A stretch of 64,000 nt of DNA from Mesorhizobium loti R88b (lineage in GTDB: Bacteria; Pseudomonadota; Alphaproteobacteria; Rhizobiales; Rhizobiaceae), in assembly GCF_013170845.1 (NCBI RefSeq), contig NZ_CP033367.1, forward strand, positions 124,001-188,000. Direction: 5' to 3'. Positions 51,437 to 61,866 of this stretch are shown piece after piece. The position numbers were made by a program, and so were the translations under genes. How positions within the stretch are numbered: position 1 is the first letter of the stretch; each line of letters starts with the position of its first letter. The notes beneath the pieces are model-generated. The model was given only the letters and a program-made list of their open reading frames with translations, was not told where the DNA came from and did no database searches.

Positions 51437-52717
51437 CTAGGTGGTTATGTGCCGGCGGTTCACCTGCGCCGGCCTGCCCGGGATGGAAAGCTTGGTATCC
51501 GGCCTTGTCCTTTCCGCCACGACCTTGCCCCTGGCTATGACGCAGATGCGCTCGGCGCGCAGGCGCAGGGCCTCGATCGGATTGCCGGCGTCGAGAACGA
51601 CAAGGCTGGCGCGCTTGCCGACTGCCAGGCCCAGATGGTCCAGGCCCATAATGGCGGCGTTGACGTTGGTGACCATGTCGAAGCAGCGCGCCATGTCGGC
51701 CGGGCTCGACATCTGGGCAACATGCAGGCCCATGAAGGCGACGTCGAGCATGTCGGCGGTGCCCAGCGAATACCAGGGATCGAGCACGCAATCCTGGCCC
51801 CAGCCGACACGGATGCCCAGCGCCTGCATCTCCTTGACCCGGGTCAGGCCACGGCGCTTCGGGAAGCTGTCGTGCCGGCCCTGCAGCATGATGTTGATCA
51901 GCGGATTGGGAATGGCGGAAACGCCGGCCTCGGCGATCAGCGGCAAGAGTTTCGAGACATAGTAATTGTCCATCGAATGCATGGAAGTGAGATGCGAGCC
52001 GGCGACTTTACCCTGCAGGCCGAGGCGCTGCGTTTCATAGGCAAGCTGTTCGATATGGCGCGACAGCGGGTCGTCGGTCTCGTCACAATGCAGGTCGACC
52101 ATCAGCCCGCGTTTTGCCGCGATCTCGCAGAGTTCGGTAACCGAACGCGCGCCATCAGCCATGGTGCGCTCGAAATGCGGGATGCCGCCGATGATGTCGA
52201 CGCCCATGTCGAGCGCCCGAATGGTGTTTTCACGTGCCGTCGGCGAGCGATAGAAGCCGTCCTGCGGGAACGCTACCAGCTGCAGGTCGATATAGGGCGC
52301 GATCGTCTTCTTCACGTCGAGCAGGGCCTCGACCGCCAGCAGCCGGTCGTCGCAGACGTCGACATGGGTGCGGATGGCGAGCAGGCCCATCGAGACCGCC
52401 CAGTCGCAATAGGCCAGTGCGCGGTCGCGCACCGCCTGATGCGTCAAAAGCGGCTTCAGTTCGCCCCACAATGCAATGCCTTCGAGCAGCGTGCCTGAGG
52501 CGTTGATGCGCGGAATGCCGTAGGACAGCGTGGCGTCCATGTGGAAATGCGGGTCGACGAAGGGTGGCGACACCAGATTACTGCGGGCGTCGACCTCGGT
52601 TTGTCCCGAACCCGGCAGTGTGGGCTCGATCGCCGCGATCGTCTCACCGCTGATGCCGATGTCGGCAATCCTGCCATCCGGCAGTGTGCCGCCACGAACG
52701 ATAAGGTCGAAATCCAT
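51437..52717 (-). CDS. Amidohydrolase, cytosine deaminase-like (CodA family)
   Basis: This 426-residue metal-dependent hydrolase has HxH in VDPHFHMDATL, metal histidine and glutamate in DLHCDETDD, another histidine in GSHLTSMHSM and the catalytic aspartate in GWGQDCVLDPWY. These match cytosine deaminase CodA (LHCDE and H/QDD...DPW patterns). The C-terminal part of the beta-sandwich (SLVVLDAGNPIEALRLRAER) is typical. Other substrates such as cyclic ureas or creatinine-type compounds cannot be excluded. No permease for cytosine is adjacent. Confidence 0.87.
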   Translation of the reverse strand: MDFDLIVRGGTLPDGRIADIGISGETIAAIEPTLPGSGQTEVDARSNLVSPPFVDPHFHMDATLSYGIPRINASGTLLEGIALWGELKPLLTHQAVRDRALAYCDWAVSMGLLAIRTHVDVCDDRLLAVEALLDVKKTIAPYIDLQLVAFPQDGFYRSPTARENTIRALDMGVDIIGGIPHFERTMADGARSVTELCEIAAKRGLMVDLHCDETDDPLSRHIEQLAYETQRLGLQGKVAGSHLTSMHSMDNYYVSKLLPLIAEAGVSAIPNPLINIMLQGRHDSFPKRRGLTRVKEMQALGIRVGWGQDCVLDPWYSLGTADMLDVAFMGLHVAQMSSPADMARCFDMVTNVNAAIMGLDHLGLAVGKRASLVVLDAGNPIEALRLRAERICVIARGKVVAERTRPDTKLSIPGRPAQVNRRHITT

Positions 52718-52902
52718 CTGTCGTCATCCTATTTCCAGAATCACCCAGCCATGGTGGCGCAAAAGACAGCTTGCCGCAGCCGTTTCTTTCGGCGGCCGCG
52801 AAAGGTTCCCTCTGGCGTCAACTCGCTCTATAAGCCGCCTTTCGTCCACGCAGCGATCGGCACCGGACTCAAGGCCATAGTCGCAAACCATGGAAGTCCC
52901 GT

Positions 52903-54678
<1,776 letters not shown>

Positions 54679-54688
54679 TACGCTCTTC

Positions 54689-54711
54689 CCTTCTCCCCCT
54701 GCGGGAGAAGG
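54689..54711. terminator. Bidirectional hairpin between the ABC exporter and ilvD
   Basis: CCTTCTCCC pairs with GGGAGAAGG around CCTGC (9-bp perfect stem). It lies in the 44-base gap between two convergent stop codons, so it probably ends both transcripts. Its arms match the CCTTCTCCCCG repeats found elsewhere in the window, which suggests it is derived from that family. Confidence 0.55.
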
Positions 54712-54722
54712 AAGAACCGCCC

Positions 54723-56567
54723 TCACTCCGGCACGTGTCTTACCGCGCCCTTGTCGGCGCTGGTGGCGAAGGCGGCGTAGGCGCGCAGTGCCGTTGTCAC
54801 CTTGCGCTTGCGCTTTTCCTCGGGCTTCCAGGCCAGGGCGCCTTTGGCTTCCATTGCCGCCCGGCGCGCTTCAAGCTCGGCGTCGCTGACGGCCAAGCGG
54901 ATGGTGCGGTTGGGGATGTCGATCTCGATCGTATCGCCTTCCCTTACCAGCCCGATAACACCGCCTTCGGCTGCTTCCGGCGAGGCATGACCGATCGACA
55001 GGCCCGACGTGCCGCCGGAGAAGCGGCCGTCGGTGACCAGCGCACAAGCTTTGCCGAGGCCTTTCGACTTCAGATAGCTGGTCGGATAGAGCATCTCCTG
55101 CATGCCGGGGCCGCCGCGCGGGCCTTCATAGCGGATGACGACGACGTCGCCGGCCTTGATCTCGTTGGACAGGATCGCCTTGACCGAGGCATCTTGGCTT
55201 TCGAACACACGTGCCGGACCGGTGAACTTCAGGATCGACTCATCGACGCCGGCCGTCTTTACGATGCAGCCGTCAACCGCAAGATTGCCTTTCAGCACGG
55301 CAAGACCGCCATCCTTCGAGAACGGCGTCTCAGCCGAACGGATGACACCTTTTTCGCGGTCGAGATCAAGATCGTCCCAGCGGCGGTCCTGGCTGAAGGC
55401 CACCTGAGTCGGCACACCGCCGGGGGCGGCCAGGAAGAAATCGCGGACATTCTGGCTTGTGGTGCGGGAAATGTCCCAATGATCAAGGGCTTCGCTCAGG
55501 CTTGCGGTGTGCACCGTCGGCAGGTCGCGGTTGAGCAGCCCGGCATTGTCGAGCTGACCGAGGATTGCCATGATGCCGCCGGCGCGATGAACGTCTTCCA
55601 TATGAACGTCTGACTTGGCCGGCGCGACCTTGCAAAGCACCGGGACGCGGCGCGACAGCCGGTCGATGTCCTCCATGGTGAAGTCGACTTCGCCCTCGTG
55701 TGCTGCGGCCAGGATGTGCAGCACGGTGTTGGTCGAGCCGCCCATGGCAATGTCGAGCGTCATGGCGTTTTCGAAGGCGCCCTTCGAGGCGATGCTGCGC
55801 GGCAATGCCGTCTCGTCATCCTGCTCGTAATAGCGCTGGGCGAGATCGACGATGAGATGGCCGGCTTCGACGAACAGCCGCTTGCGGTCGGCGTGGGTGG
55901 CCAGTGTCGAGCCGTTGCCCGGCAGCGACAGGCCCAGCGCCTCGGTCAAACAATTCATTGAATTGGCGGTGAACATGCCCGAGCAGGAGCCGCAGGTCGG
56001 ACAGGCCGAGCGCTCGATGACCTTGACGTCCTCGTCGGAGATCTTGTCGTCGGCAGCGGCAACCATTGCGTCAACCAGGTCGAGCGCCTGCGTCTTGCCG
56101 GCCAGCACCACCTTGCCGGCCTCCATCGGCCCGCCGGAAACGAAGACGGTCGGGATGTTGAGGCGCAATGAGGCCATCAGCATGCCAGGCGTGATCTTGT
56201 CGCAATTGGAGATGCAGACCATGGCGTCGGCGCAGTGGGCGTTGACCATGTATTCGACGGAATCGGCGATCAGTTCGCGCGACGGCAGCGAATAGAGCAT
56301 GCCGTCATGGCCCATGGCGATGCCGTCATCGACCGCGATGGTGTTGAATTCCTTGGCGACGCCGCCGGCCTTCTCGATCTCGCGCGCGACCAGCTGGCCG
56401 AGATCCTTCAAATGGACATGGCCCGGCACGAACTGGGTGAAGGAATTGACCACTGCGATGATCGGCTTGCCGAAATCCGAGTCCTTCATGCCGGTGGCGC
56501 GCCAGAGGCCGCGGGCGCCGGCCATGTTGCGGCCATGGGTGGTGGTGCGGGAGCGATAGGCGGGCAT
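54723..56567 (-). CDS. ilvD: Dihydroxy-acid dehydratase
   Basis: This 614-residue enzyme makes the 2-keto acids of the valine and isoleucine pathways. Fe-S ligands are in [14 protein letters not shown] and [18 protein letters not shown]. Other features are [20 protein letters not shown] at the N-terminus, [15 protein letters not shown], and [20 protein letters not shown] near the end with the catalytic serine. The length equals the long E. coli type. It is a distant paralogue of the xylD-type gene in this window. The upstream region has a FadR-type dyad. Confidence 0.96.
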   Translation of the reverse strand: MPAYRSRTTTHGRNMAGARGLWRATGMKDSDFGKPIIAVVNSFTQFVPGHVHLKDLGQLVAREIEKAGGVAKEFNTIAVDDGIAMGHDGMLYSLPSRELIADSVEYMVNAHCADAMVCISNCDKITPGMLMASLRLNIPTVFVSGGPMEAGKVVLAGKTQALDLVDAMVAAADDKISDEDVKVIERSACPTCGSCSGMFTANSMNCLTEALGLSLPGNGSTLATHADRKRLFVEAGHLIVDLAQRYYEQDDETALPRSIASKGAFENAMTLDIAMGGSTNTVLHILAAAHEGEVDFTMEDIDRLSRRVPVLCKVAPAKSDVHMEDVHRAGGIMAILGQLDNAGLLNRDLPTVHTASLSEALDHWDISRTTSQNVRDFFLAAPGGVPTQVAFSQDRRWDDLDLDREKGVIRSAETPFSKDGGLAVLKGNLAVDGCIVKTAGVDESILKFTGPARVFESQDASVKAILSNEIKAGDVVVIRYEGPRGGPGMQEMLYPTSYLKSKGLGKACALVTDGRFSGGTSGLSIGHASPEAAEGGVIGLVREGDTIEIDIPNRTIRLAVSDAELEARRAAMEAKGALAWKPEEKRKRKVTTALRAYAAFATSADKGAVRHVPE

Positions 56568-56651
56568 GAACTTTCCTTAGCTGGCTGGCTGCGCTCGATG
56601 CGAGCGTGGCGGCGCTGAATTTGGATCGCAGGGTTTATAGACCGCCAAGTA

Positions 56652-56662
56652 TGGTCTGACCA
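56652..56662. promoter_or_regulatory. FadR-type GntR operator motif upstream of ilvD
   Basis: TGGTCTGACCA is a perfect 5+5 dyad around one base and equals the core of the E. coli FadR consensus (TGGTCNGACCA). It lies 85 bases upstream of ilvD and about 175 bases from the VOC gene. In rhizobia several FadR-subfamily regulators use this core, so the binding protein cannot be named. Confidence 0.5.
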
Positions 56663-56836
56663 CATTTTTGCAATGCGCCAGATTCTAGCGAAAAAACGAG
56701 AGTCTGCGAAAAAATCGCATGTCGCTGTCGGATCGCGTGGCTCACGACCGTCCTTGGGCAGACGGCACGGAAATGGCACCATTCTCGAAGTCAGCCGTTT
56801 CACCACAACAGCGAAGAGCAACCCGAGGAGCACGAC

Positions 56837-57307
56837 ATGCAAAAGATCACCACCTGCCTGTGGGTCGACAACCAAGCCGAAGAGGCGATGAATTTCTACG
56901 TGTCCATCTTCAAGAATTCGAAGGTGCTGAGCGTGATGCGCTGGCCGAAGGGCCACGCCGATGAAGGCAAAGTGCTGGTGACCACGTTCGAACTCGACGG
57001 CGTACCGTTTCAGGCGCTCAACGGCGGACCGCACTTCAAGTTCAACGAGGCGATGTCACAGTCGATCGACTGCAAGACGCAGGAAGAGGTGGATTATTTC
57101 TGGGACAAGCTCATCGAAGGTGGCGGCGAACCGTCGCAATGCAGCTGGCTGAAAGACAAGTTCGGCGTGTCCTGGCAAGTCGTGCCGGAGCAGTTGCCGC
57201 GCCTGCTTCTGGATCCGGATCGGGCCAAGGCTGGCCGGGTGATGTCAGCGATGATGCAGATGAGCAAGATCGATATCGCGAAGATCGAAGAGGCGGCGAA
57301 GGGGTGA
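56837..57307 (+). CDS. VOC family protein (PhnB / 3-demethylubiquinone methyltransferase-like fold)
   Basis: This 156-residue protein shows the glyoxalase/bleomycin-resistance fold of the PhnB/YjdN type: TTCLWVDNQAEEAMNFYVSI, TFELDGVPFQALNGGPHFKF, and KDKFGVSWQVVPEQLPRLL. Family members are often named 3-demethylubiquinone-9 3-methyltransferase from a domain match, but they lack methyltransferase motifs. The function is unknown. It follows ilvD divergently and ends at a hairpin cluster. Confidence 0.87.
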   Translation: MQKITTCLWVDNQAEEAMNFYVSIFKNSKVLSVMRWPKGHADEGKVLVTTFELDGVPFQALNGGPHFKFNEAMSQSIDCKTQEEVDYFWDKLIEGGGEPSQCSWLKDKFGVSWQVVPEQLPRLLLDPDRAKAGRVMSAMMQMSKIDIAKIEEAAKG

Positions 57308-57313
57308 GAAGCG

Positions 57314-57353
57314 GTCCGCGCCGCGGACGAAAAGCCAATTGCTTGGCTTTTCG
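57314..57353 (+). terminator. Two hairpins after the VOC gene
   Basis: GTCCGCG pairs with CGCGGAC across one base (57314-57328). CGAAAAGCCAA pairs with TTGGCTTTTCG around TTGC (57328-57353, 11-bp perfect). They begin seven bases after the VOC stop. The second stem ends in CTTTTCG, a weak T-tract. Together with the palindromic repeat further on, they separate two convergent genes. Confidence 0.5.
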
Positions 57354-57417
57354 AGCTTCGAACGCCCTGAGCTTGCGAAGGGCCGGGGGCACATTCCCCA
57401 GTCCTTCCCCGCCGACG

Positions 57418-57469
57418 CTGCCCCTCATCCGCCCTTCGGGCACCTTCTCCCCGTGGAACGGGGAGAAGG
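57418..57469. repeat. Dispersed palindromic repeat, copy 2
   Basis: Same unit as at 33748-33800: CTGCCCCTCATCCG, GCCCTTCGGGC hairpin, then CCTTCTCCCCGT paired with ACGGGGAGAAGG (3-base loop). It ends eight bases before the prfC stop. Two copies in convergent gaps within 24 kb support a dispersed family. Confidence 0.75.
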
Positions 57470-57476
57470 AAGAGCT

Positions 57477-59069
57477 TCAAGCCGCCTTGTCGCGGACCTG
57501 GTAGTCCTTGATCGTGGCGAAGCGGATGGCTTTCCAGCGCTCTGCTTCGTAGTTCAGTGAGAAGGCGTGCTGGGCGAGGAACACCGGGTCGTTGTCGAGA
57601 TCCCTGGCGATGTCGCCGCGATGCGCCTCGATGAAGCGAAGCGTCTCGGCCTTGTCGTCGGCCGAAATCCAGCGGCAGACCGAAAAGCGCGACATTTCGA
57701 ACTCGACCGGCAGCGTGTATTCGAAGTTCAGCCTTTCCTTCAACACATCGAGCTGCAGCGCGCCGACAACGCCGACGATGGCCGGTGAGCCGTCCTCCGG
57801 CGAGAACAGCTGCACGACGCCTTCCTCGGCCATCTGGTGCAGCGCTTCCTTCAGTTTCTTGGCCTTCATCGCGTCGCCAAGGCGCACACGACGCAGGATT
57901 TCCGGGGCGAAATTCGGCACCCCCCTGAAAAGAATTTCCTCGCCCTCGGTCAGCGTGTCGCCGATGCGCAACGTGCCGTGGTTGGGAATACCGACGACGT
58001 CGCCAGCGAAGGCTTCGTCCGCCGTGACGCGGGTGCGGGCGAAGAAGAATTGCGGCGCCGACAGGCTCATCGGCTTTCCCGTGCGCACCAGCTTGGCCTT
58101 CATGCCGCGCTCGAGCTTGCCCGAGCAGACGCGCACGAAAGCGATGCGGTCGCGATGATTGGGATCCATATTGGCCTGGATCTTGAAGACGAAGGACGTC
58201 ATCTTGTCCTCGGTCGCCTCGACCTTGCGGGTGTCGGCCTCCTGCGCGCGCGGCGGCGGCCCGAAGGCGCCAAGCGCCTCGATCAGGTCGCGCACACCAT
58301 AATTGCGCAGCGCCGAGCCGAAATAGACCGGTGTCAGATGGCCCTCGCGGAAGGCGTCGATGTCGAGCGGCCGGCACGCTTCTCGTGCGAGCTCCAGTTC
58401 CTCGATGAAGGCCTCGCGCTCGTTTTCCGGCAGCAGCCCGGCGACGCGGTTGGAATCGGGACCGTTGACCGGCGTGCGTTCTTTCTCCGCGTCGCCCCTG
58501 CGCACGGCATTCAGCGCCAGATGATAGGTGCCGGCAAAAGTCTTGCCGCGGCCGATCGGCCAGGTGATGGGGGCAGTATCCAGCGCCAGCTTCTGCTCGA
58601 TCTCGTCGAGAATCTCGAACGGGTCGCGGCTTTCGCGGTCCATCTTGTTGATGAAGGTGATGATCGGGATGTCACGCAGCCGGCAGACTTCGAACAGTTT
58701 CAGCGTGCGCGGCTCGATGCCCTTGGCAGCGTCGATGACCATGACGGCCGAGTCGACCGCCGACAGCGTGCGATAGGTGTCGTCGGCGAAATCTTCGTGG
58801 CCGGGCGTGTCGAGCAGGTTGAAGACATTGTCCTCATATTCGAAGGTCATCACCGAGGTGACGACGGAAATGCCGCGCTCGCGCTCGATCTTCATCCAGT
58901 CGGACCGCGTCTGGATCCTGTCCTTCTTGGCCTTGACCTCGCCGGCAAGCTGGATGGCGCCGCCGAACAGCAGCAGCTTTTCGGTGAGCGTCGTCTTGCC
59001 GGCGTCTGGGTGGGCGATGATCGCGAAGGTGCGGCGGCGCGCCACTTCCTCTGGTATTGTTTCGGGCAT
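57477..59069 (-). CDS. prfC: Peptide chain release factor 3
   Basis: This 530-residue GTPase recycles RF1 and RF2 from ribosomes. GTPase motifs are AHPDAGKTT (19-27), switch II DTPGHEDF and NKMD. RF3-specific features are KKDRIQTRSDWMKIERERGI and SVVTSVMTFEY near the N-terminus and VGALQLDVLKERLNFEY near the C-terminus. The ATG beginning MPETIPEEV is natural; the open frame continues 29 codons upstream without homology. Confidence 0.96.
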   Translation of the reverse strand: MPETIPEEVARRRTFAIIAHPDAGKTTLTEKLLLFGGAIQLAGEVKAKKDRIQTRSDWMKIERERGISVVTSVMTFEYEDNVFNLLDTPGHEDFADDTYRTLSAVDSAVMVIDAAKGIEPRTLKLFEVCRLRDIPIITFINKMDRESRDPFEILDEIEQKLALDTAPITWPIGRGKTFAGTYHLALNAVRRGDAEKERTPVNGPDSNRVAGLLPENEREAFIEELELAREACRPLDIDAFREGHLTPVYFGSALRNYGVRDLIEALGAFGPPPRAQEADTRKVEATEDKMTSFVFKIQANMDPNHRDRIAFVRVCSGKLERGMKAKLVRTGKPMSLSAPQFFFARTRVTADEAFAGDVVGIPNHGTLRIGDTLTEGEEILFRGVPNFAPEILRRVRLGDAMKAKKLKEALHQMAEEGVVQLFSPEDGSPAIVGVVGALQLDVLKERLNFEYTLPVEFEMSRFSVCRWISADDKAETLRFIEAHRGDIARDLDNDPVFLAQHAFSLNYEAERWKAIRFATIKDYQVRDKAA

Positions 59070-59168
59070 TCTCTGGGATTTCCGTGTGACAGGCCGGGCT
59101 TCTAGCAGCGCAGTGCCGGGCTGTCGACCGGTGCGGCGGCGCGGACGCCGCCGCACGCCATTGGCTGC

Positions 59169-60080
59169 TCAGGCCAGTTCGCTCATCTGGCTCGCCTGAA
59201 CGACCTCCGGAAGCCAGCTGGCAATGGCGTGGCCTATCGCTTCGGCGTGGTCTTCCTGCAGATAGTGCGCGCCGGGTCCGAGATTGATGAAACGGCAGTT
59301 CTTCAGCCCGGCAGCGAATTCACGTGCCGCCTCCGGCCCGATCAACGCACCGGGATCGCCCGCAAACAGCAGTTTCGGATAGGTGGACAGCCGCAGCGCG
59401 CGATGATCATGCTCGCTAATGGCGGCAACGTCGGCGGGTTGGCCTTCGATGGGCAATTCACGGGGCAGGCGCAGCACCGGCTTGCGCGATTGCGGCGTCG
59501 GGAACGGCGCCCGGTAGACGGCCATCTCCTCGTCGCTCATCGTGCGCAGCACCGAGGCGGGCAGCACCTTCTCGACGAAGACATTGTCCTCCAGGACCAA
59601 TTTCTCACCGACACCAGGCGTGCGCAACGCCTTGAACATTTCGCGGGCTTGCGGGCGCTGGTGAAAGTCCTCCCAGCCCTCGAAGGGCCGGATGAACTCC
59701 ATGAAGGCAAGGCCGAGGATGCGCCGCGGCCGGCGCGCGGCGAGATGGAACGCCAGCGCCGTGCCCCAATCCTGCGCGACCAGCACCACATCTCTGATGT
59801 CGAGCGCGTCGAGGAAGGCGTCGAGATAGCGGACATGGTCGAAGAAGCGATAGTCGATGTCGGGCTTGCCGGATTGGCCGTAACCGATCAGGTCGGGCGC
59901 AATGCAGCGGCCAAGCGGCGCGACATGCGGGATGATGTTGCGCCAGATATGGGACGAGGTCGGGTTGCCGTGCAGGAACAGCACGGTTGGACCGGACGTT
60001 CCCGCCTCGACATAGGACATTGTCGACTCGAGTACGGCAATCTGAGAACGCCGCAAGGCGTTGTCGGCTTTCGAGTTCAT
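59169..60080 (-). CDS. Haloalkane dehalogenase (HLD-II type, DmlA/DbjA-like)
   Basis: This 303-residue alpha/beta hydrolase should replace halogen on haloalkanes with hydroxyl. The nucleophile is D104 in VAQDWGTALAFH, followed by halide-binding W105; the second halide residue is N39 in LHGNPTSSHIW. The catalytic acid is E128 in FMEFIRPF, as in subfamily II, and the base H272 in GPGAHYLQED. The set matches DmlA of Mesorhizobium loti and DbjA of Bradyrhizobium as I recall them. The start overlaps the tetR stop (ATGA), so it is co-translated with the repressor and probably induced by a haloalkane or related ligand. Confidence 0.93.
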   Translation of the reverse strand: MNSKADNALRRSQIAVLESTMSYVEAGTSGPTVLFLHGNPTSSHIWRNIIPHVAPLGRCIAPDLIGYGQSGKPDIDYRFFDHVRYLDAFLDALDIRDVVLVAQDWGTALAFHLAARRPRRILGLAFMEFIRPFEGWEDFHQRPQAREMFKALRTPGVGEKLVLEDNVFVEKVLPASVLRTMSDEEMAVYRAPFPTPQSRKPVLRLPRELPIEGQPADVAAISEHDHRALRLSTYPKLLFAGDPGALIGPEAAREFAAGLKNCRFINLGPGAHYLQEDHAEAIGHAIASWLPEVVQASQMSELA

Positions 60081-60673
60081 TGGGGCTTCTCCCTGGCGAA
60101 AACAGTGCTGAAGATGATTTTCTTGAACCGTTCGAGCGGCGCGGGGCTGCGTTCGACCTTCATGCGAAGCATGGCGCCCTGCCAGGACGACAGCAGGAAA
60201 TCGGCAAGGTCGTCGGCCTCGAAGGTCCTGGAGATATCGCCGCTAGCCTGGCCTTCGGCGATGCAGGCGGCAAAAGGCTGGCGCCAGCGTTCGAAGATGG
60301 CGACGAGCTGCAAACGCAGCGGCTCGCTGTGGACCGCGGTCTCCAGGCTGAGATTGCCGATCATGCAGCCGCGCGCCCAGTCATGCGCCTCGAGCTTCGA
60401 AGTGATGACGTCGAGGTAGCGGCGCAGCCTGCCGATCGGCGGCGTGCCGTCCTGTGCCAGCGCTGCTTCAACCAGCCCGCTGACATAGGCGAAGTAGCGG
60501 TCCAGCACCTCACCGGCGAACGCTTCCTTGGAGGCAAAATGGTTGGTGAAAGAGCCCGGCCGAGCATCGGCCGCCGCCACAATGTCGCGCACGCCGGCGG
60601 CGGCATAGCCCGCGTTCCAGAGGGTCTGGAACCCGGCTTCGAGAAGTTTTTCGCGGAGTGATTGTCTAGCCAT
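60077..60673 (-). CDS. TetR family repressor of the dehalogenase gene
   Basis: This 198-residue regulator has a TetR helix-turn-helix (AAGVRDIVAAADARPGSFTN, HFASKEAFAGEVL). The C-terminal ligand domain (50-198) resembles the TetR_C group with a WARGCMIGNLSLE helix. It is translationally coupled to the dehalogenase. A perfect palindrome overlaps its own promoter. The ATG lies about where transcription should start, and no Shine-Dalgarno sequence exists. Confidence 0.9.
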   Translation of the reverse strand: MARQSLREKLLEAGFQTLWNAGYAAAGVRDIVAAADARPGSFTNHFASKEAFAGEVLDRYFAYVSGLVEAALAQDGTPPIGRLRRYLDVITSKLEAHDWARGCMIGNLSLETAVHSEPLRLQLVAIFERWRQPFAACIAEGQASGDISRTFEADDLADFLLSSWQGAMLRMKVERSPAPLERFKKIIFSTVFAREKPQ

Positions 60674-60679
60674 GGCGGT

Positions 60680-60707
60680 ATAATACGTACGTACGTATTT
60701 ATGTCAA
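60680..60707 (-). promoter_or_regulatory. Promoter with overlapping 18-bp palindromic operator, tetR/dehalogenase
   Basis: On the minus strand a perfect TTGACA (60707-60702) and TATTAT (60685-60680) are 16 bases apart. AATACGTAC and GTACGTATT form an 18-bp perfect palindrome (60682-60699) that covers the spacer and the -10. Only ACCGCC separates the -10 from the tetR ATG, so transcription would begin at or beside the start codon. Confidence 0.7.
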
Positions 60708-60792
60708 GTGATACATTTCGTGCGGCCCGATGTTGGCAAGTGGGCATAGGAATGGCACTGGGATGAACATCCCTGCGGGTTAAGGAGTGAAC

Positions 60793-61866
60793 ATGGCTGC
60801 GGCGAAACAAGTGATCGTCATCGGCGCCGGGATCATCGGTGCCTCCATCGCCTGGCACCTGACCAAGGCCGGTGCGCAGGTGACGGTCATCGCCGACAGT
60901 GCGCCGGGCGGCGTGGCGACGCCAAACTCGTTTGCCTGGATCAACGCCAGTTGGGGCAATCCGGAGCCCTATTTCCGGCTTCGCATCCGCGCCATGGCGG
61001 AGTGGAAACGCCTCGCGAATGATTTGCCGGGCCTGCCGCTGGCCTGGTGCGGCGGCCTGAACTGGGACCTGCCGGCGGACAGGCTCGAAGCCTACGCGGC
61101 CGAGCACTCTTCATGGGGCTACGGCATCGAACGGGTTGACCGGGAGCAAGTGGCACGCATCGAACCCAACCTCGTCGAGTTTCCCGGTTTTGCCCTGCAC
61201 GTCGCGGAGGAAGGTGTCGCAGAGCCCGTGGCCACCGCGAAAGCGCTGCTGGCGGACGCGGAGCGGCAAGGCGCGCGCGTCCTCTCCAGCACCGTGACCG
61301 CGCTTGTCCAGACCGATGGGAGGATCGCGGGCGTGGACACATCGCATGGGCTGCTTGCCGCCGACGAGGTGGTGATCGCCGCTGGCGTCGGCTCACCGGA
61401 CATCGCCGCGACGGCTGGCATCAGTCTGCCGATCGAGACGCCGCCTGGGCTGATCGTCCATTCGCGGCCCTACAAGAAGCTGCTCAACGGCCTGGTGCAT
61501 GCCGACAAGCTGCATATGCGCCAGACATCCGAAGGCCGTATCATCGCCGGCTCGGATTTCGCCGGCGGCGATCCGGGCGATGATCCTGAAGCCACGGCGC
61601 GCGACCTGTTCGCGGTGGTGAAGGCAGCGTTGCGCGGCGCCGAGGGGCTGGAACTCGATTTCCACACAATCGGCTACCGCCCCAATCCGATCGACGGCTT
61701 TCCGATCATCGGCCGGGCCGAAGGCATGGACGGTGTCTACGTCGCGGTCCTGCATTCCGGCATCACGCTGGCGCCGGCCGTCGGCCTGTTTGCTACAAGG
61801 GAAATTCTTGACGGCGAGCGCGACCCGCTGCTCGCACCCTATGGCTTGTCGCGCTTCGCTCAATAA
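60793..61866 (+). CDS. FAD-dependent oxidoreductase (DAO family)
   Basis: This 357-residue flavoprotein begins MAAAKQVIVIGAGIIGASIA, the dinucleotide-binding fold of D-amino-acid oxidase-type enzymes. The C-terminal FAD-closing segment reads GYRPNPIDGFPIIGRAEG and HSGITLAPAVGLFATREIL. Substrates in this family are glycine, sarcosine, D-amino acids and similar amines. The ATG was chosen over a GTG two codons earlier that lies inside AAGGAGTG. It is divergent from the tetR gene and may share that regulatory region. Its end overlaps the amidase gene by seven bases. Confidence 0.88.
   Translation: MAAAKQVIVIGAGIIGASIAWHLTKAGAQVTVIADSAPGGVATPNSFAWINASWGNPEPYFRLRIRAMAEWKRLANDLPGLPLAWCGGLNWDLPADRLEAYAAEHSSWGYGIERVDREQVARIEPNLVEFPGFALHVAEEGVAEPVATAKALLADAERQGARVLSSTVTALVQTDGRIAGVDTSHGLLAADEVVIAAGVGSPDIAATAGISLPIETPPGLIVHSRPYKKLLNGLVHADKLHMRQTSEGRIIAGSDFAGGDPGDDPEATARDLFAVVKAALRGAEGLELDFHTIGYRPNPIDGFPIIGRAEGMDGVYVAVLHSGITLAPAVGLFATREILDGERDPLLAPYGLSRFAQ

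Noticed and set aside
56837..57307. 3-demethylubiquinone methyltransferase
   Set aside because: The protein has a VOC fold and no SAM-binding motif; the name comes from a historical domain label.
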